A DNA stretch of 64,000 bases. It comes from Bacteroidota bacterium. Lineage in GTDB: Bacteria > Bacteroidota > Bacteroidia > Bacteroidales > VadinHA17. Shown here piece after piece: positions 9,955 through 19,288 of the stretch. A model generated the notes under the pieces. It saw only the letters and a program-made list of their open reading frames with translations. It had not been told where the DNA came from and searched no databases. Within the stretch, counting starts at the first letter, position 1; each line of letters starts with the position of its first letter. A program made the translations under genes and the position numbers. The stretch is from assembly GCA_022561875.1 (NCBI GenBank), contig JADFQJ010000013.1, forward strand, positions 1 to 64,000, in the 5' to 3' direction.

Positions 9955-10217
9955 TTATTTATAAAATTTATCATTGTCCCGGTTTTTAGGATTATCAATA
10001 ATATAATTCCGTATGCGCTGGTGCGATTTATAATCACGGATGATATGGTCGTTAAATCGTGATTGCCAGGCGAAATAAAATCCCAGGCGGTGTGCATATT
10101 TGGTTACAGCCGATTTATACGATCCAATAATTGATGACAGGGTATTTTTTCCCTGGTTTTGAAATCTTTTTTTCCCAATGGTTTGTTGTTGTTGTTGTTG
10201 TTTTGAAATTTATCCAT
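9955..10217 (-). pseudogene. REP-associated (Y1/RAYT) transposase remnant
   Basis: Reading the minus strand, an ATG ending at 10217 gives MDKFQN, the usual start of these transposases, followed by a run of CAA/AAC repeats. After a frame change, the C-terminal part of a Y1 transposase is readable down to a TAA at 9955-9957: GKNTLSSIIGSYKSAVTKYA, then HRLGFYFAWQSRFNDHIIRD, then QRIRNYIIDNPKNRDNDKFY. This covers the catalytic-tyrosine helix and the conserved W-x-x-R-F-x-D-H-I-I motif. The central part with the HUH metal-binding motif is gone, so the protein cannot be active. It lies between the glycerol operon leader and the ABC transporter gene. Confidence 0.8.
10185..10202. repeat. Trinucleotide repeat (GTT)6
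   Basis: Six perfect GTT units sit exactly where the RAYT remnant changes frame, so slippage or deletion at this run may have joined the transposase start to its C-terminal part. Confidence 0.8.
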
Positions 10218-10255
10218 TTTGCACGGTAATGTTTAATTCGTTCAAAACATCATTT

Positions 10256-13200
10256 TTATCGTTTTCGCCTGAGCTTAACATTCTCAAAATAGTTCATAAG
10301 CTTCCGGAGTAAATCTGCCAGCAACGCAAAATAGAGCATCGTGGAAGTGAGCCAGATAAATATGATATTAAACCAGATTGTTTCTACCATTTGGTTATTT
10401 ATAATTTTCACGGGGGAATAAAAGTGTGCTCTGCCGATATTTGATTCCGGTATCATAAAGACAGGGTCTTTTTTTCTTACCAGTTCACCTTCTATCTCTA
10501 TTATTTTTTCAATCTCATTTTTATTCATTACCACATCGGCAACCTGGTAATTATAATATTTCTGTTTTAATGTTACCATAGCATCTCTTCCCAAAGAATC
10601 AACCAGATCCTGGTATTTATTCTCTTTCCTTTCAACAGCCTGGTTAGCCAGGTCAATAAAATGCATCCTTACAAAATACAGATACCCGTTTATTTCCTCA
10701 GCCAGTTCGGGGGTAAAACTTTCCTTTTCAATCAAATCAATCTGGTCAAATGGCGGAAGTTCAAAGTTGACCGGAAGTTTTTCCAACTCATTTTTGATTA
10801 TTTTCAATTTTCCTGTCAGATTTGTGTTTTCCCGGTTTTCTTCAGTCATTCTTACACATTCATTTATTCTTGATACAACATCGGGTAACCAGAAGGAGGT
10901 ATAATATGAAGCCGTATGATTTATCTGTTCCTGGTCAAAAAAATGTTTCTCAAACTTATTATTTTTAAATTGTGTAACCATAAGCGCTTCATATGCCCAC
11001 CGGGTTGTCATGATATCACCAATAACAGGAGTGACTTTCCTGTTTGTCAGACTTGTATGAAGATCATCGAATGGGATCATAGCGCCCCCAAGTATAATTT
11101 GCGGTACCAGAATTAACGGGATCAAAATATAAATCGTAACTACTGAATTCAGTCCTGAAGAGATGTTCAATCCTATCATGTTTCCAAAACAGGAGGTGGT
11201 AAACAGTACCATCCAAAAATTCAATGTCATTCCTTTTATTTCAAGAATTGCATTTCCAACGATAACAAACAAAAGGGTTTGGATTGCAGAAAGAACAAAC
11301 AGGTAGAAGATTTTCGAATTCACATAACTTACCCAGCTGAGATTAAGGAAAGATTCGCGTTTCAATATTTTCCTGTCTCTGATAATTTCCTCTGCACTAA
11401 CGGTTATACCCATAAAAAATGCTACAATTACCGACATGAAGAGGAATACCGGAAAGTTCTTATTGTCAGCAAATGTATATGCAGAGTCTTTCATGTACTT
11501 AGAGAAATATCCAAGGATAAAAGCCAGCAAGGGCGCTTCAAGTAAGTTTAGAACGAGATACTGAATATTCGTAAGTTTTGCCAGAACATTTCTTATAAGA
11601 AAAGTTCTGAATTGTTCAACTGCTCCGGGGATTTTAAAATTAGATTCAGGAAGGTTCTCTTGCTTTTTCTCTACTAAAACTTTAGTTTCTATTTTTTCTT
11701 TATATTTCCTGTACCATGATTCGGGAGAAATTACTCTTTCTCCCGTAGGTTGCCCGAATTTATCTATTCCTCTTGTTTCAACAATTTTAAGTATTTCATT
11801 TGGGTTAACATTGCCACACACAGGGCACTCGCTTTCGGCTGCATTTACCTGCGCAATAATTTTCTTAAAATATACAATGGCATCAATCGGATTTCCTGCA
11901 TAGATTGGATATCCTCCACGATCAAGGATCCATATCTTATCAAACTGTTTGAAGATATCTGAAGAGGGTTGATGGATATTGGCAATTACCAGTCTTCCCA
12001 TTTCAGTTTGCTTTTTCAACAGGGATATTATTTTTTCAGAATCGCTCGAGGATAATCCGGAAGTAGGTTCGTCAATAAAAAGCACATATGGTTCACGCAT
12101 TAATTCAAGCCCGATGTTCAATCTTTTTCGTTGACCCCCGCTAATTAATTTCTTCAATGGATTGCCAACCTGCAAATCCCGGATATCTTCAAGATCCAGA
12201 TCCTGTAAAATTTTTAACACCTTTTGAATAATTTCTTTTTTATCCGAATCGCTAAAACATAGCCGTGCATTATAGTATAAGTTTTGAAACACCGTGAGTT
12301 CTTCGAATAACAGATCATCCTGGGGAATGTATCCGATAAGCCCCTTGAACATATGCCCGTAACGATAAATATCATGCCCGTTTATCAGTACTTGTCCGCT
12401 ATTGGGTTGTTGAGTTCCGTTCAAAATATTGAGGAGGGTGGTTTTTCCCACGCCGCTACCACCCATTATTCCGATAAGCTGTCCCGACTCTTCAGAAAAA
12501 CTAAACTCTCTTATCCCGTTCTCACTTCTCTTGAATCTGAATTCAATATTTTCACCTGTAAAGATGATCCTTGATTTCCCGGTAAGAAATTGGGAAGCAA
12601 TGTCATGGTAATAAACCGGATCTATATTTGGACCCTTTATTATCGATCCCGGCTTGAAAAAATATAACCGCTCAGAAATTATTTTGTGGCCCTCCATAAA
12701 CAAATTAAGTTCCCCAAAATATTTTAACACATACGAATTAATACTTTGGATAAACAACACTACAATCTTTCCATACAGGTTTTCTCTGAATAAATGTTTT
12801 TCTTCCGATTGCGGTTGTTTCTTTTTTGTCATCACCCAGGCGATGGTCTCCGACCATTCCGTAACATGATTATCAATAGTCAAAACGTTTTCACTGTTGA
12901 TTTTTTCTATATCTTCTCCAAGAATAAAAGCCTGAATGTCTGTGAATTCGAAACTGGAAATGTTAAATGTCCGTGCAACAATATTAATAAAGTCTTCTTC
13001 CTGTTTAGTTATTATATTGTCTTCATTAACAAATTCAATTAATTGCAGCAAAACAATTATCCGTTCATTACGACGCAATTCTTTACTTATCTGCCGGCAA
13101 ACATTTGTTGTCTGGAATGATATAAGAGACTGGTTGTGTTGTTGGTCTTTTCGGCTTTCCTGTGTTACTTCACGTTTATAAAAATCCTGATAATTATCAA

Positions 13201-13354
13201 AAAGCTTTAGGTATTCTAGTGTAAGTTGCTCGTTCAGGTAGCGTTTCAGATATGCTTTTACTATAGTTTTACCCTTCTGTGTAACCTCTTTCCTGTCCAC
13301 CATAGCAACAATGGCGAACAGGTGCATTAAAGCATTAAGAATAGACTCGCTCAT
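10256..13354 (-). CDS. ABCG-type ABC transporter with N-terminal TerB-like domain
   Basis: This 1032-residue fusion has three visible parts. Residues 1 to about 155 are helical and acidic and look like a TerB-like domain (MHLFAIVAMVDRKE, FVNEDNIITKQEEDFI). Residues of about 265-500 form an ABC nucleotide-binding domain: Walker A GGSGVGKTTLL near 300, signature ISGGQRKRLNIG near 406 and Walker B VLFIDEPTSGLSS near 426. A CPVCG motif follows at about 520. Membrane segments at about 600-800 and near the C-terminus match an ABC-2/ABCG permease, interrupted by a long helical soluble insert. The architecture resembles eukaryotic ABCG half-transporters and is known in Bacteroidota. It is the last gene after two paralogous lipoproteins, which may be partners. 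The substrate is unknown. Confidence 0.85.
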   Translation of the reverse strand: MSESILNALMHLFAIVAMVDRKEVTQKGKTIVKAYLKRYLNEQLTLEYLKLFDNYQDFYKREVTQESRKDQQHNQSLISFQTTNVCRQISKELRRNERIIVLLQLIEFVNEDNIITKQEEDFINIVARTFNISSFEFTDIQAFILGEDIEKINSENVLTIDNHVTEWSETIAWVMTKKKQPQSEEKHLFRENLYGKIVVLFIQSINSYVLKYFGELNLFMEGHKIISERLYFFKPGSIIKGPNIDPVYYHDIASQFLTGKSRIIFTGENIEFRFKRSENGIREFSFSEESGQLIGIMGGSGVGKTTLLNILNGTQQPNSGQVLINGHDIYRYGHMFKGLIGYIPQDDLLFEELTVFQNLYYNARLCFSDSDKKEIIQKVLKILQDLDLEDIRDLQVGNPLKKLISGGQRKRLNIGLELMREPYVLFIDEPTSGLSSSDSEKIISLLKKQTEMGRLVIANIHQPSSDIFKQFDKIWILDRGGYPIYAGNPIDAIVYFKKIIAQVNAAESECPVCGNVNPNEILKIVETRGIDKFGQPTGERVISPESWYRKYKEKIETKVLVEKKQENLPESNFKIPGAVEQFRTFLIRNVLAKLTNIQYLVLNLLEAPLLAFILGYFSKYMKDSAYTFADNKNFPVFLFMSVIVAFFMGITVSAEEIIRDRKILKRESFLNLSWVSYVNSKIFYLFVLSAIQTLLFVIVGNAILEIKGMTLNFWMVLFTTSCFGNMIGLNISSGLNSVVTIYILIPLILVPQIILGGAMIPFDDLHTSLTNRKVTPVIGDIMTTRWAYEALMVTQFKNNKFEKHFFDQEQINHTASYYTSFWLPDVVSRINECVRMTEENRENTNLTGKLKIIKNELEKLPVNFELPPFDQIDLIEKESFTPELAEEINGYLYFVRMHFIDLANQAVERKENKYQDLVDSLGRDAMVTLKQKYYNYQVADVVMNKNEIEKIIEIEGELVRKKDPVFMIPESNIGRAHFYSPVKIINNQMVETIWFNIIFIWLTSTMLYFALLADLLRKLMNYFENVKLRRKR

Positions 13355-13454
13355 AGTATTAACATCTCGCTGTGTGAGACTAAAAAATCAGGCTGTATTG
13401 ATATTTCATCATACATTTGCTGAAGTTCTGATTTTTTAACAGAACGAAGGTGGA

Positions 13455-14297
13455 TTAAAATGAAACGAGTTGTTCTCTTAATTTTTCAACTTCCAGTATA
13501 ATAGAATTTACCTGTTTTTCACTAAGGCTCTCATCTATGTTTTCATAGATATTGTTCAGGGGTTTCAATTCCTTAATCATTTCATCAATATTCCCATCTC
13601 CTTTACCATTATTTAAAATAACCATAAGCTTTGCCAGGGAGACTTTTTGTTTATGAATAATCTTCACAAGGCCAATATTATGGTACACATTAGACGAAAC
13701 CCGGGTTGTAATAAACAAAGACTCCACCCAGCTTCCGGCTACACCAAGCAATGCAAGATTTGCTTTTCCATTTTGGTTTAACTGCGAATATGTATCATAG
13801 AACGAATTGGTGATAATATCAATCAGCTTGTCCTTGTTATCAATATTGTTTTCAACTTCCCTGATAAGCTCTTCATTATAAATGTTTGCAATTCCCAGAT
13901 CGTCGGCCAGCTTCCCGGAGGTTTCAAGAAACAGCATTACTTCCTGTTTCATCTGGTAGGTGCTTGCATAGCTAAGATCAGCTCCATAAATACCAAGATT
14001 AATAGCTTTGCTTTTCTCGGTGAAATATTGATCAGCATTTTCCGTCAGATTTGATACCCCGATGTCATAACCTATTTCCAGATCATTTATCATTTCGATT
14101 ACTTCAAATGATGTTGGCAACGGATAAACAAATTCTTTCAGGTCGTTTTTAATCGCCTCTTTTGCTATCGTTTTAATAAGAATCTTTTTTTCTTCTTTTT
14201 CTTTACCCGACCGTGGTTTACATGAATAATTTGTAAAAAGAAGACCACCTATAAGCATAGATAAGGTAATGGTCCGGATAATTATAGTGCTTTTCAT
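13455..14297 (-). CDS. Putative lipoprotein, paralogue of the next upstream gene
   Basis: This 280-residue protein has a lipoprotein-like signal (Cys26 after TNYS) and a mostly helical body. It shares with the upstream neighbour (14384-15292) the motif NLGIYGADLSY, preceded in both by a stretch like ENADQYFTEKSKAI, and a later hydrophobic Gly-rich helix (LALLGVAGSWVESLFITT here). The two are therefore tandem duplicates that have diverged. The gene lies 100 bp before the ABC transporter on the same strand. No enzyme motif is recognised. It is likely periplasmic and helical, possibly a partner of the transporter; this is inferred from order only. Confidence 0.75.
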   Translation of the reverse strand: MKSTIIIRTITLSMLIGGLLFTNYSCKPRSGKEKEEKKILIKTIAKEAIKNDLKEFVYPLPTSFEVIEMINDLEIGYDIGVSNLTENADQYFTEKSKAINLGIYGADLSYASTYQMKQEVMLFLETSGKLADDLGIANIYNEELIREVENNIDNKDKLIDIITNSFYDTYSQLNQNGKANLALLGVAGSWVESLFITTRVSSNVYHNIGLVKIIHKQKVSLAKLMVILNNGKGDGNIDEMIKELKPLNNIYENIDESLSEKQVNSIILEVEKLREQLVSF

Positions 14298-14383
14298 CTG
14301 TTTCTTCTTTTTAAATGTTGAAAATTATTTAAATATACAATATTAATTCAAAAGAATTAATCTATTACAACAGGTAATACAGA

Positions 14384-15292
14384 TCAGTTAATGATCTCAT
14401 CTCTCGTTTTCTCAATAAGGCTTTTTATTTTCAGAATATTCTCTTTAGTTATATCAATCTCGCTTTCTGAGGTGATGATAATCTTTCTTACAGTATCAAT
14501 CCTGAGATCATTTTTTTTGTAATAAATGTTAAACTCTTTGAAGTAGTTTTGCAGCAATCTTAATTTCCTGTAATAATGTGCCACCTCTGTGTCGTCGTGA
14601 TAGTTTTTAGCAAAACTAATCAGAGAATTCAGAGAGTATTTTTGTTCAGCGATAGCAGAAACAACTTCAGGATCAGGATTTTCTTCATCGTATAACGCCT
14701 CGGTTGTAATATATAATGCTTCAATCCATCCTCCTATTATTATCAATGCAGCTGCACTTTCCCTGTTTTGTTCCTTCAGGTAGTTTTTCGCAATATTAAA
14801 AGCTGCGGTTGCAATTTGTATCAGGGAATCCGGATTATCAATGTTTTCTTCCAGTGATTCCAGGGGAGCATTGATCACTTCATCTGGTATTCCTAACTGA
14901 TTTGTCAGTTTTTCAATCACAGCCCAATAATTTATTGATTCCTGTGGCAGATTGAACATTCGGATATAGCTCAGATCAACACCATAGATCCCGAGGTTAA
15001 GGGCGGTTTTTGAGCTGGTTACATAATTTGCTGCATTCTCCGTAGAGTTAAGAATAGCCGGGGTGTATTCTGCCCCGACATTTTCAAAAAAACCTTTAAT
15101 TTCTGCCGGAGAATATAAACCGTAAAAAATGGATCTTTCATTCTTCACCATTTTTTCAATGTTCCGGGATATCTCTCCAATATCCCGGATATCTTCCTCC
15201 AGATTCACTTTTTGTTCCTTTCCGGTTTGACAACTGAAAAATATTGGGGTAAGAATAATGATATTAATGAGCGGTTTGAAAATTTTTCTCAT
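14384..15292 (-). CDS. Putative lipoprotein, paralogue of the next downstream gene
   Basis: This 302-residue protein has a signal ending PIFFSC (Cys21), so it should be a lipoprotein. It carries NLGIYGVDLSY and the later helix AALIIIGGWIEALYITTEAL, both matching the gene at 13455-14297, with which it forms a tandem pair. The rest is charged and helical with little similarity between the copies. It is the first gene of a three-gene run with the second lipoprotein and the TerB/ABC transporter, while dnaG lies 235 bp further upstream on the same strand. Function is unknown. Confidence 0.75.
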   Translation of the reverse strand: MRKIFKPLINIIILTPIFFSCQTGKEQKVNLEEDIRDIGEISRNIEKMVKNERSIFYGLYSPAEIKGFFENVGAEYTPAILNSTENAANYVTSSKTALNLGIYGVDLSYIRMFNLPQESINYWAVIEKLTNQLGIPDEVINAPLESLEENIDNPDSLIQIATAAFNIAKNYLKEQNRESAAALIIIGGWIEALYITTEALYDEENPDPEVVSAIAEQKYSLNSLISFAKNYHDDTEVAHYYRKLRLLQNYFKEFNIYYKKNDLRIDTVRKIIITSESEIDITKENILKIKSLIEKTRDEIIN

Positions 15293-15423
15293 TGGACAAT
15301 TTGTTAAAATTTAAAAATCAAGCTGTCCTTATAAGGCATTTTACAGCAATTTATCTGAGTTAAAAGTAACAAATATTGTTAAAACATCAAAGGGACTAAT
15401 TAACTCAAGTTGCTAATTGCTCT

Positions 15424-15460
15424 TTACTGGTTACTGGTCGCTGGTTTGCTGGTTTGCTGG
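15424..15460. repeat. Period 7 then 8 tandem repeat (TTACTGG / TTTGCTGG)
   Basis: Units in order are TTACTGG twice, TCGCTGG once and TTTGCTGG twice. The period steps from seven to eight bases inside one patch. It lies between dnaG and the lipoprotein pair. Confidence 0.75.
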
Positions 15461-15527
15461 TTTGACTTAGGTTAATAAGTGTTATCTATAAACTGTTTAA
15501 GTTTCATTATCACGATAAAATCTTACG

Positions 15528-17474
15528 TTACAAAATTATCCTTTCGCCCAGGTCTTTTGACAGTTTCTTTTTAAGATCATTCAGCATAATATACCGGGTC
15601 TGTAAATTTTCAATCTCTTCAATGTTATTTTGTTCCTGTGCTTTTTTTAATTCCTCCTGAATCTTTCGAATTGTTATCATTATCTTCTTATTCTTAAATG
15701 CAATAAGAATTTCCGGTATTATCTCTTTAAGCTTCATGTCTTCGGTTTCAATAAAACTCTCGTGTTTTGACCATATTTTGCTCATTTCCGGGACCGGACT
15801 CAACAGGTCGGTTGCCATATCACTAATAGCCTGATCCTGATGGTTAATAAAATACTTTTCTTCAATTTCACTATCCTGATCTTGTATGTATTGAATTTCT
15901 TCGAAAAATTGCCGGTAAACCGGATGATCAAACTCCAGTTCATCATCAGTTATTTCATTGATGACAAATTCTGTCACGGTTAATGTTTTAGATTCTTCTT
16001 CATCATCAGAATAAATTTCTAACAGATCCATATTACCATACATTAACAGCAAACGAATAATCTCTCTTTCCTGTACATCTGTTGTTTCCTGAAAAAGGGG
16101 TTGGTGTTTTTGTTGAGGTTTTTCCCGTATTTCATCTTCCTCTCCTTTTATACGGCGGTATCTTTGTTCAGCCCTTTTCGTGCGTATCTTATTTGCCTCT
16201 GAATACAATATACCTTCATCAACCTTCAATAAAGTACTGCATTCTTTCATATAAACCGACCTGTTAATACTTTCAGGAATAGCAGCAATTGATTTTACTA
16301 CTTCCCGTATAAGGTTTGATCTTTTCACCGGATCGTTTCCTGCATCTTTCAACAAAAGATTTGTTTTAAAGCGGATAAAATCAATTGCTTCTTTTGACAG
16401 AAATTCTTTAAATTCCGTGTTGCTAAGTTTCCTGGAACAGGAATCAGGGTCTTCTCCCTGAGGTAATAATATCACCTTAATGTTCAGGCCCTCTTCAAGA
16501 ATAAGGTCAATTCCACGGAGTGAAGCTTTAATGCCGGCTTCATCTCCATCAAACAAAATTGTTATGTTTGGTGTAAATCTTTTGATAAAACGTATTTGTT
16601 CTTCTGTAAGTGAAGTGCCCGAAGAGGCAACAACATTGTGAATTCCGGCCTGGTGCAATGCAAGCACATCGGTATATCCCTCTACCAGAAAACAGTTTTC
16701 TTCAGAAACAATTCTTTTTTTTGCCTGAAAAATTCCATACAATACCCGTCTTTTTTGATAAATATCCGATTCCGGGGAATTGACATATTTAGCTGCCTGT
16801 GTATCCTTTTTCAGTGTTCTGGCTCCAAACCCAATCACCTGTCCTGACAAACTGTGAATAGGGAAAATCACCCTGCCACTAAAGCGGTCGAATGTGAAGT
16901 TTTCCTTCTTTATAGTAAGACCGGTTTGAACCAGGTAGTCCAGTTTATACCCCGATTGCAAAGCAGCTTTTGTTAATGAATCTTTTTGTTCAAGACAATA
17001 TCCAACATCGAACTCTTTCAATATTTCATGTCGAAAGCCTCTTTCCTTAAAATAACTCAGCCCGACAGATATCCCTTCCTGATGTTTAAATAAATTCTCA
17101 TGAAATTTATTAGCAGCAAATTTTGTCAGTACCAGCATGCTTTCGCGTTGGTTCTTCTGCTCAACCTCTTCTGCTGTAAGCTCTTTTTCAACAATTTCGA
17201 TACTATACTTCCCTGCCAGGAATTTTAATGCTTCCGGATAACTTAAATGTTCGTGCTCCTTTATGAAGTTTACTACATTCCCTCCATTGCCGCAACCAAA
17301 ACATTTATATATACCTTTCGACGGTGAAACAGTAAAAGAGGGCGTTTTCTCATTATGGAACGGACAGAGTCCAACATAATTCACTCCTCTTTTTTTCAGG
17401 GTAACAAAATCCTGTATCAAATCAACAATTTCAGCAGCATCCATTATTCTTTCTATCGTCACCCTGTCAATCAT
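15528..17474 (-). CDS. dnaG: DNA primase
   Basis: This 648-residue primase makes RNA primers at the replication fork. The N-terminal CHC2 zinc finger has Cys37, His40, Cys58 and Cys61 (CPFHNEKTPSF, YKCFGCG). The catalytic core follows with FSGRVIFPIHSL, and the Toprim motif LVEGYTDVLALHQAG (about residue 265) plus LFDGDEAGIKAS carry the acidic metal-binding residues. The C-terminal DnaB-interaction region, from about residue 470, is long and rich in Glu as in other Bacteroidota. The start is the ATG directly before the usual DRVTIERI sequence. No rpsU or rpoD is beside it. Confidence 0.96.
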   Translation of the reverse strand: MIDRVTIERIMDAAEIVDLIQDFVTLKKRGVNYVGLCPFHNEKTPSFTVSPSKGIYKCFGCGNGGNVVNFIKEHEHLSYPEALKFLAGKYSIEIVEKELTAEEVEQKNQRESMLVLTKFAANKFHENLFKHQEGISVGLSYFKERGFRHEILKEFDVGYCLEQKDSLTKAALQSGYKLDYLVQTGLTIKKENFTFDRFSGRVIFPIHSLSGQVIGFGARTLKKDTQAAKYVNSPESDIYQKRRVLYGIFQAKKRIVSEENCFLVEGYTDVLALHQAGIHNVVASSGTSLTEEQIRFIKRFTPNITILFDGDEAGIKASLRGIDLILEEGLNIKVILLPQGEDPDSCSRKLSNTEFKEFLSKEAIDFIRFKTNLLLKDAGNDPVKRSNLIREVVKSIAAIPESINRSVYMKECSTLLKVDEGILYSEANKIRTKRAEQRYRRIKGEEDEIREKPQQKHQPLFQETTDVQEREIIRLLLMYGNMDLLEIYSDDEEESKTLTVTEFVINEITDDELEFDHPVYRQFFEEIQYIQDQDSEIEEKYFINHQDQAISDMATDLLSPVPEMSKIWSKHESFIETEDMKLKEIIPEILIAFKNKKIMITIRKIQEELKKAQEQNNIEEIENLQTRYIMLNDLKKKLSKDLGERIIL

Positions 17475-17612
17475 CTGTTTTGCTATTAATCATACTTTTC
17501 CTGTAATAAATAATGAAGAAATAATTCTATGCTAATTTAAGTAATAATTCATCAGTAAATAATAAGTGTCATAAATATGTTCCGGTTTGAGAGAATAGTT
17601 AAAAACTGAAAA

Positions 17613-17640
17613 GTTACGAGTTGCGGGTTACGGGTTAAAT
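17613..17640. repeat. Heptamer tandem repeat (RGTTRCG)
   Basis: Four consecutive heptamers read AGTTACG, AGTTGCG, GGTTACG and GGTTAAA. They lie just before the sirtuin gene, between the two divergent genes dnaG and sirtuin. Confidence 0.65.
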
Positions 17641-17691
17641 TTGCTTATATTTATCTGTTATCTTTTGTTTTTATCTTTAAACAAAAACCAA

Positions 17692-18378
17692 TTGAAGAAA
17701 TTAGTTGTTCTGTCGGGTGCAGGAATGAGCGCTGAAAGCGGTCTGGAAACATTCCGTGATATGGGAGGTATCTGGGAACAATATGACGTTACGGAAGTAG
17801 CCACTCCACAAGCCTGGAATGCCGATAAAGAACTTGTTCTGAGATTCTATAATGAACGAAGAAAAAAGCTTATTGAATCTGAACCAAATGAGGGTCATAA
17901 AGGATTAGTTGAACTTGAGAATTTTTTTAATGTGGAAATCATTACACAAAATGTTGATGATTTGCATGAAAGATCGGGAAGCAGCAAGGTGTTGCATTTA
18001 CATGGAGAAATAAGAAAATCAAGAAGCACGGTGGATCCAACGCTCGTTTATGAAATTGACGGATGGGAACTTAAACCTGGAGACATTTGTGAAAAAGGAT
18101 CACAACTAAGACCACATATTGTCTGGTTTGGCGAAGCGGTACCTGCAATAGAAGATGCAGCCGGAATAGTTCATACGGCTGATATTGTTGTAGTGATAGG
18201 AACATCCCTTAATGTTTATCCCGCAGCCGGATTAATCAATTATGTTCCGCAAAACTGTGAGATTTATCTCATTGACCCAAATGATATTCCTGTTCCACCT
18301 GACCTGGATGTTGTTTTTTTTAAAGAAACTGCTGTAAATGGTGTTCGTAAACTGATAAACAAACTCACTGCCTGTTAA
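17692..18378 (+). CDS. cobB: Sir2-family NAD-dependent protein deacylase (class III)
   Basis: With a TTG start at 17692 the protein is 228 residues and begins directly at the NAD-binding fold (LVVLSGAGMSAESGL); an in-frame TTG at 17641 would only add a hydrophobic, non-conserved tail. Catalytic features are the QNVDDLHERSG motif and the general-base His in LHLHGE. The class III pair Tyr-x-x-Arg is present (FYNERRKK), which in CobB/SIRT5 favours succinyl and malonyl groups. Of the four cysteines that normally bind structural zinc, only one is visible (GDICEKGS), so the zinc site appears lost, a pattern I recall from other Bacteroidota. It may act on acylated metabolic enzymes. The ubiX gene follows by 18 bp. 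Confidence 0.88.
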   Translation: MKKLVVLSGAGMSAESGLETFRDMGGIWEQYDVTEVATPQAWNADKELVLRFYNERRKKLIESEPNEGHKGLVELENFFNVEIITQNVDDLHERSGSSKVLHLHGEIRKSRSTVDPTLVYEIDGWELKPGDICEKGSQLRPHIVWFGEAVPAIEDAAGIVHTADIVVVIGTSLNVYPAAGLINYVPQNCEIYLIDPNDIPVPPDLDVVFFKETAVNGVRKLINKLTAC

Positions 18379-18396
18379 GATTAATTTATCTTTGTT

Positions 18397-18978
18397 ATGG
18401 AAATGAGAAAAAATCATAAAATTATTATTGGAGTTACCGGGGCCAGTGGTGCTGTATATGCAAAAACCCTTCTGGAAAAACTTGCAACATTGAAAAACCA
18501 GGTTGAAAAGATTGATGTTGTTTTTTCAGATAACGCTAAAGAGATATGGAAATACGAACTGGACACGGACCCGGAACAAACGATCCCATTTAAAATCTAC
18601 AGTAAAAATGATTTCTTTGCCCCTTTTGCTTCCGGATCTGCCGGTTATGATACAATGATAATTTGTCCCTGCTCTATGGGAACCCTTGGCCGTATTGCAA
18701 ACGGCACCTCAGACGATCTTATAACACGGGCATCCGATGTTTTACTTAAAGAGAGAAAGAAGCTGATCCTTGTCCCCAGGGAAACGCCATTCAGTCTTAT
18801 CCACATCAATAACATGAAAATTATTACCGAGGCAGGAGGGATCATTTGTCCCGCCATACCTTCATTTTATAACAAACCGGGAAGTATTGAAGATCTTGTT
18901 GATAATGTAGTAAATCGTATATTACAACTGGCAGATATAATGACTAATTCTTTTAAATGGGGCGACCCTGATAATTAA
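18397..18978 (+). CDS. ubiX: Flavin prenyltransferase
   Basis: This 193-residue enzyme joins dimethylallyl phosphate to FMN to make prenylated FMN, the cofactor of UbiD-type decarboxylases. It starts with IGVTGASGAVYAKTLLEKL and carries CPCSMGTLGRIANGTSDDLI, RASDVLLKERKKLILVPRE and TPFSLIHINNM, the family's FMN and isoprenyl-phosphate contacts. The gene follows the sirtuin by 18 bp, so the two are probably cotranscribed. No ubiD is in the window. Confidence 0.95.
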   Translation: MEMRKNHKIIIGVTGASGAVYAKTLLEKLATLKNQVEKIDVVFSDNAKEIWKYELDTDPEQTIPFKIYSKNDFFAPFASGSAGYDTMIICPCSMGTLGRIANGTSDDLITRASDVLLKERKKLILVPRETPFSLIHINNMKIITEAGGIICPAIPSFYNKPGSIEDLVDNVVNRILQLADIMTNSFKWGDPDN

Positions 18979-19023
18979 TGTTGTATATCATGCTATTGTT
19001 TGTGTAGTTACACTATCCTTCGT

Positions 19024-19070
19024 AATATTTTCCTTCTGTTTCCCGCACTTTAATTTTCGGGTTTTGTAAA
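19024..19070 (+). repeat. Dispersed intergenic segment, copy 2
   Basis: The segment has the same length as, and resembles, 2523-2569; both end in TTTTGTAAA. The core TAATTTTCGGGTT recurs at 52451. All three lie shortly downstream of plus-strand stop codons. Confidence 0.45.
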
Positions 19071-19128
19071 CTCTTAACAATGTGAGAGTTTACTTGTTGA
19101 TAAGTTTATTTGTAAAGAAAAATAAAAT

Positions 19129-19152
19129 AATAACGTTATTAATCACGTGATT
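19129..19152. promoter_or_regulatory. Two abutting perfect 12-bp palindromes
   Basis: AATAACGTTATT is followed without a gap by AATCACGTGATT. Each equals its own reverse complement. They may be protein-binding sites or a weak stem; no regulator can be named. Confidence 0.45.
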
Positions 19153-19216
19153 ATTTTTATATATTTTCTAATAACTGCCTGCAACACAATTTTTAACTTA
19201 TAAACTCATCGAATCT

Positions 19217-19288
19217 TCAAACTTCTCAACTTATAAACTTCTACACTTATAAACTTTTCATCACCTCATTATTTCATCACCTCATAAC
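19217..19288. repeat. Octamer-period repeat (nnnaACTT and TTCATCAC families)
   Basis: Nine consecutive octamers read TCAAACTT, CTCAACTT, ATAAACTT, CTACACTT, ATAAACTT, TTCATCAC, CTCATTAT, TTCATCAC and CTCATAAC. The period holds at eight while the word changes midway. Confidence 0.7.
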
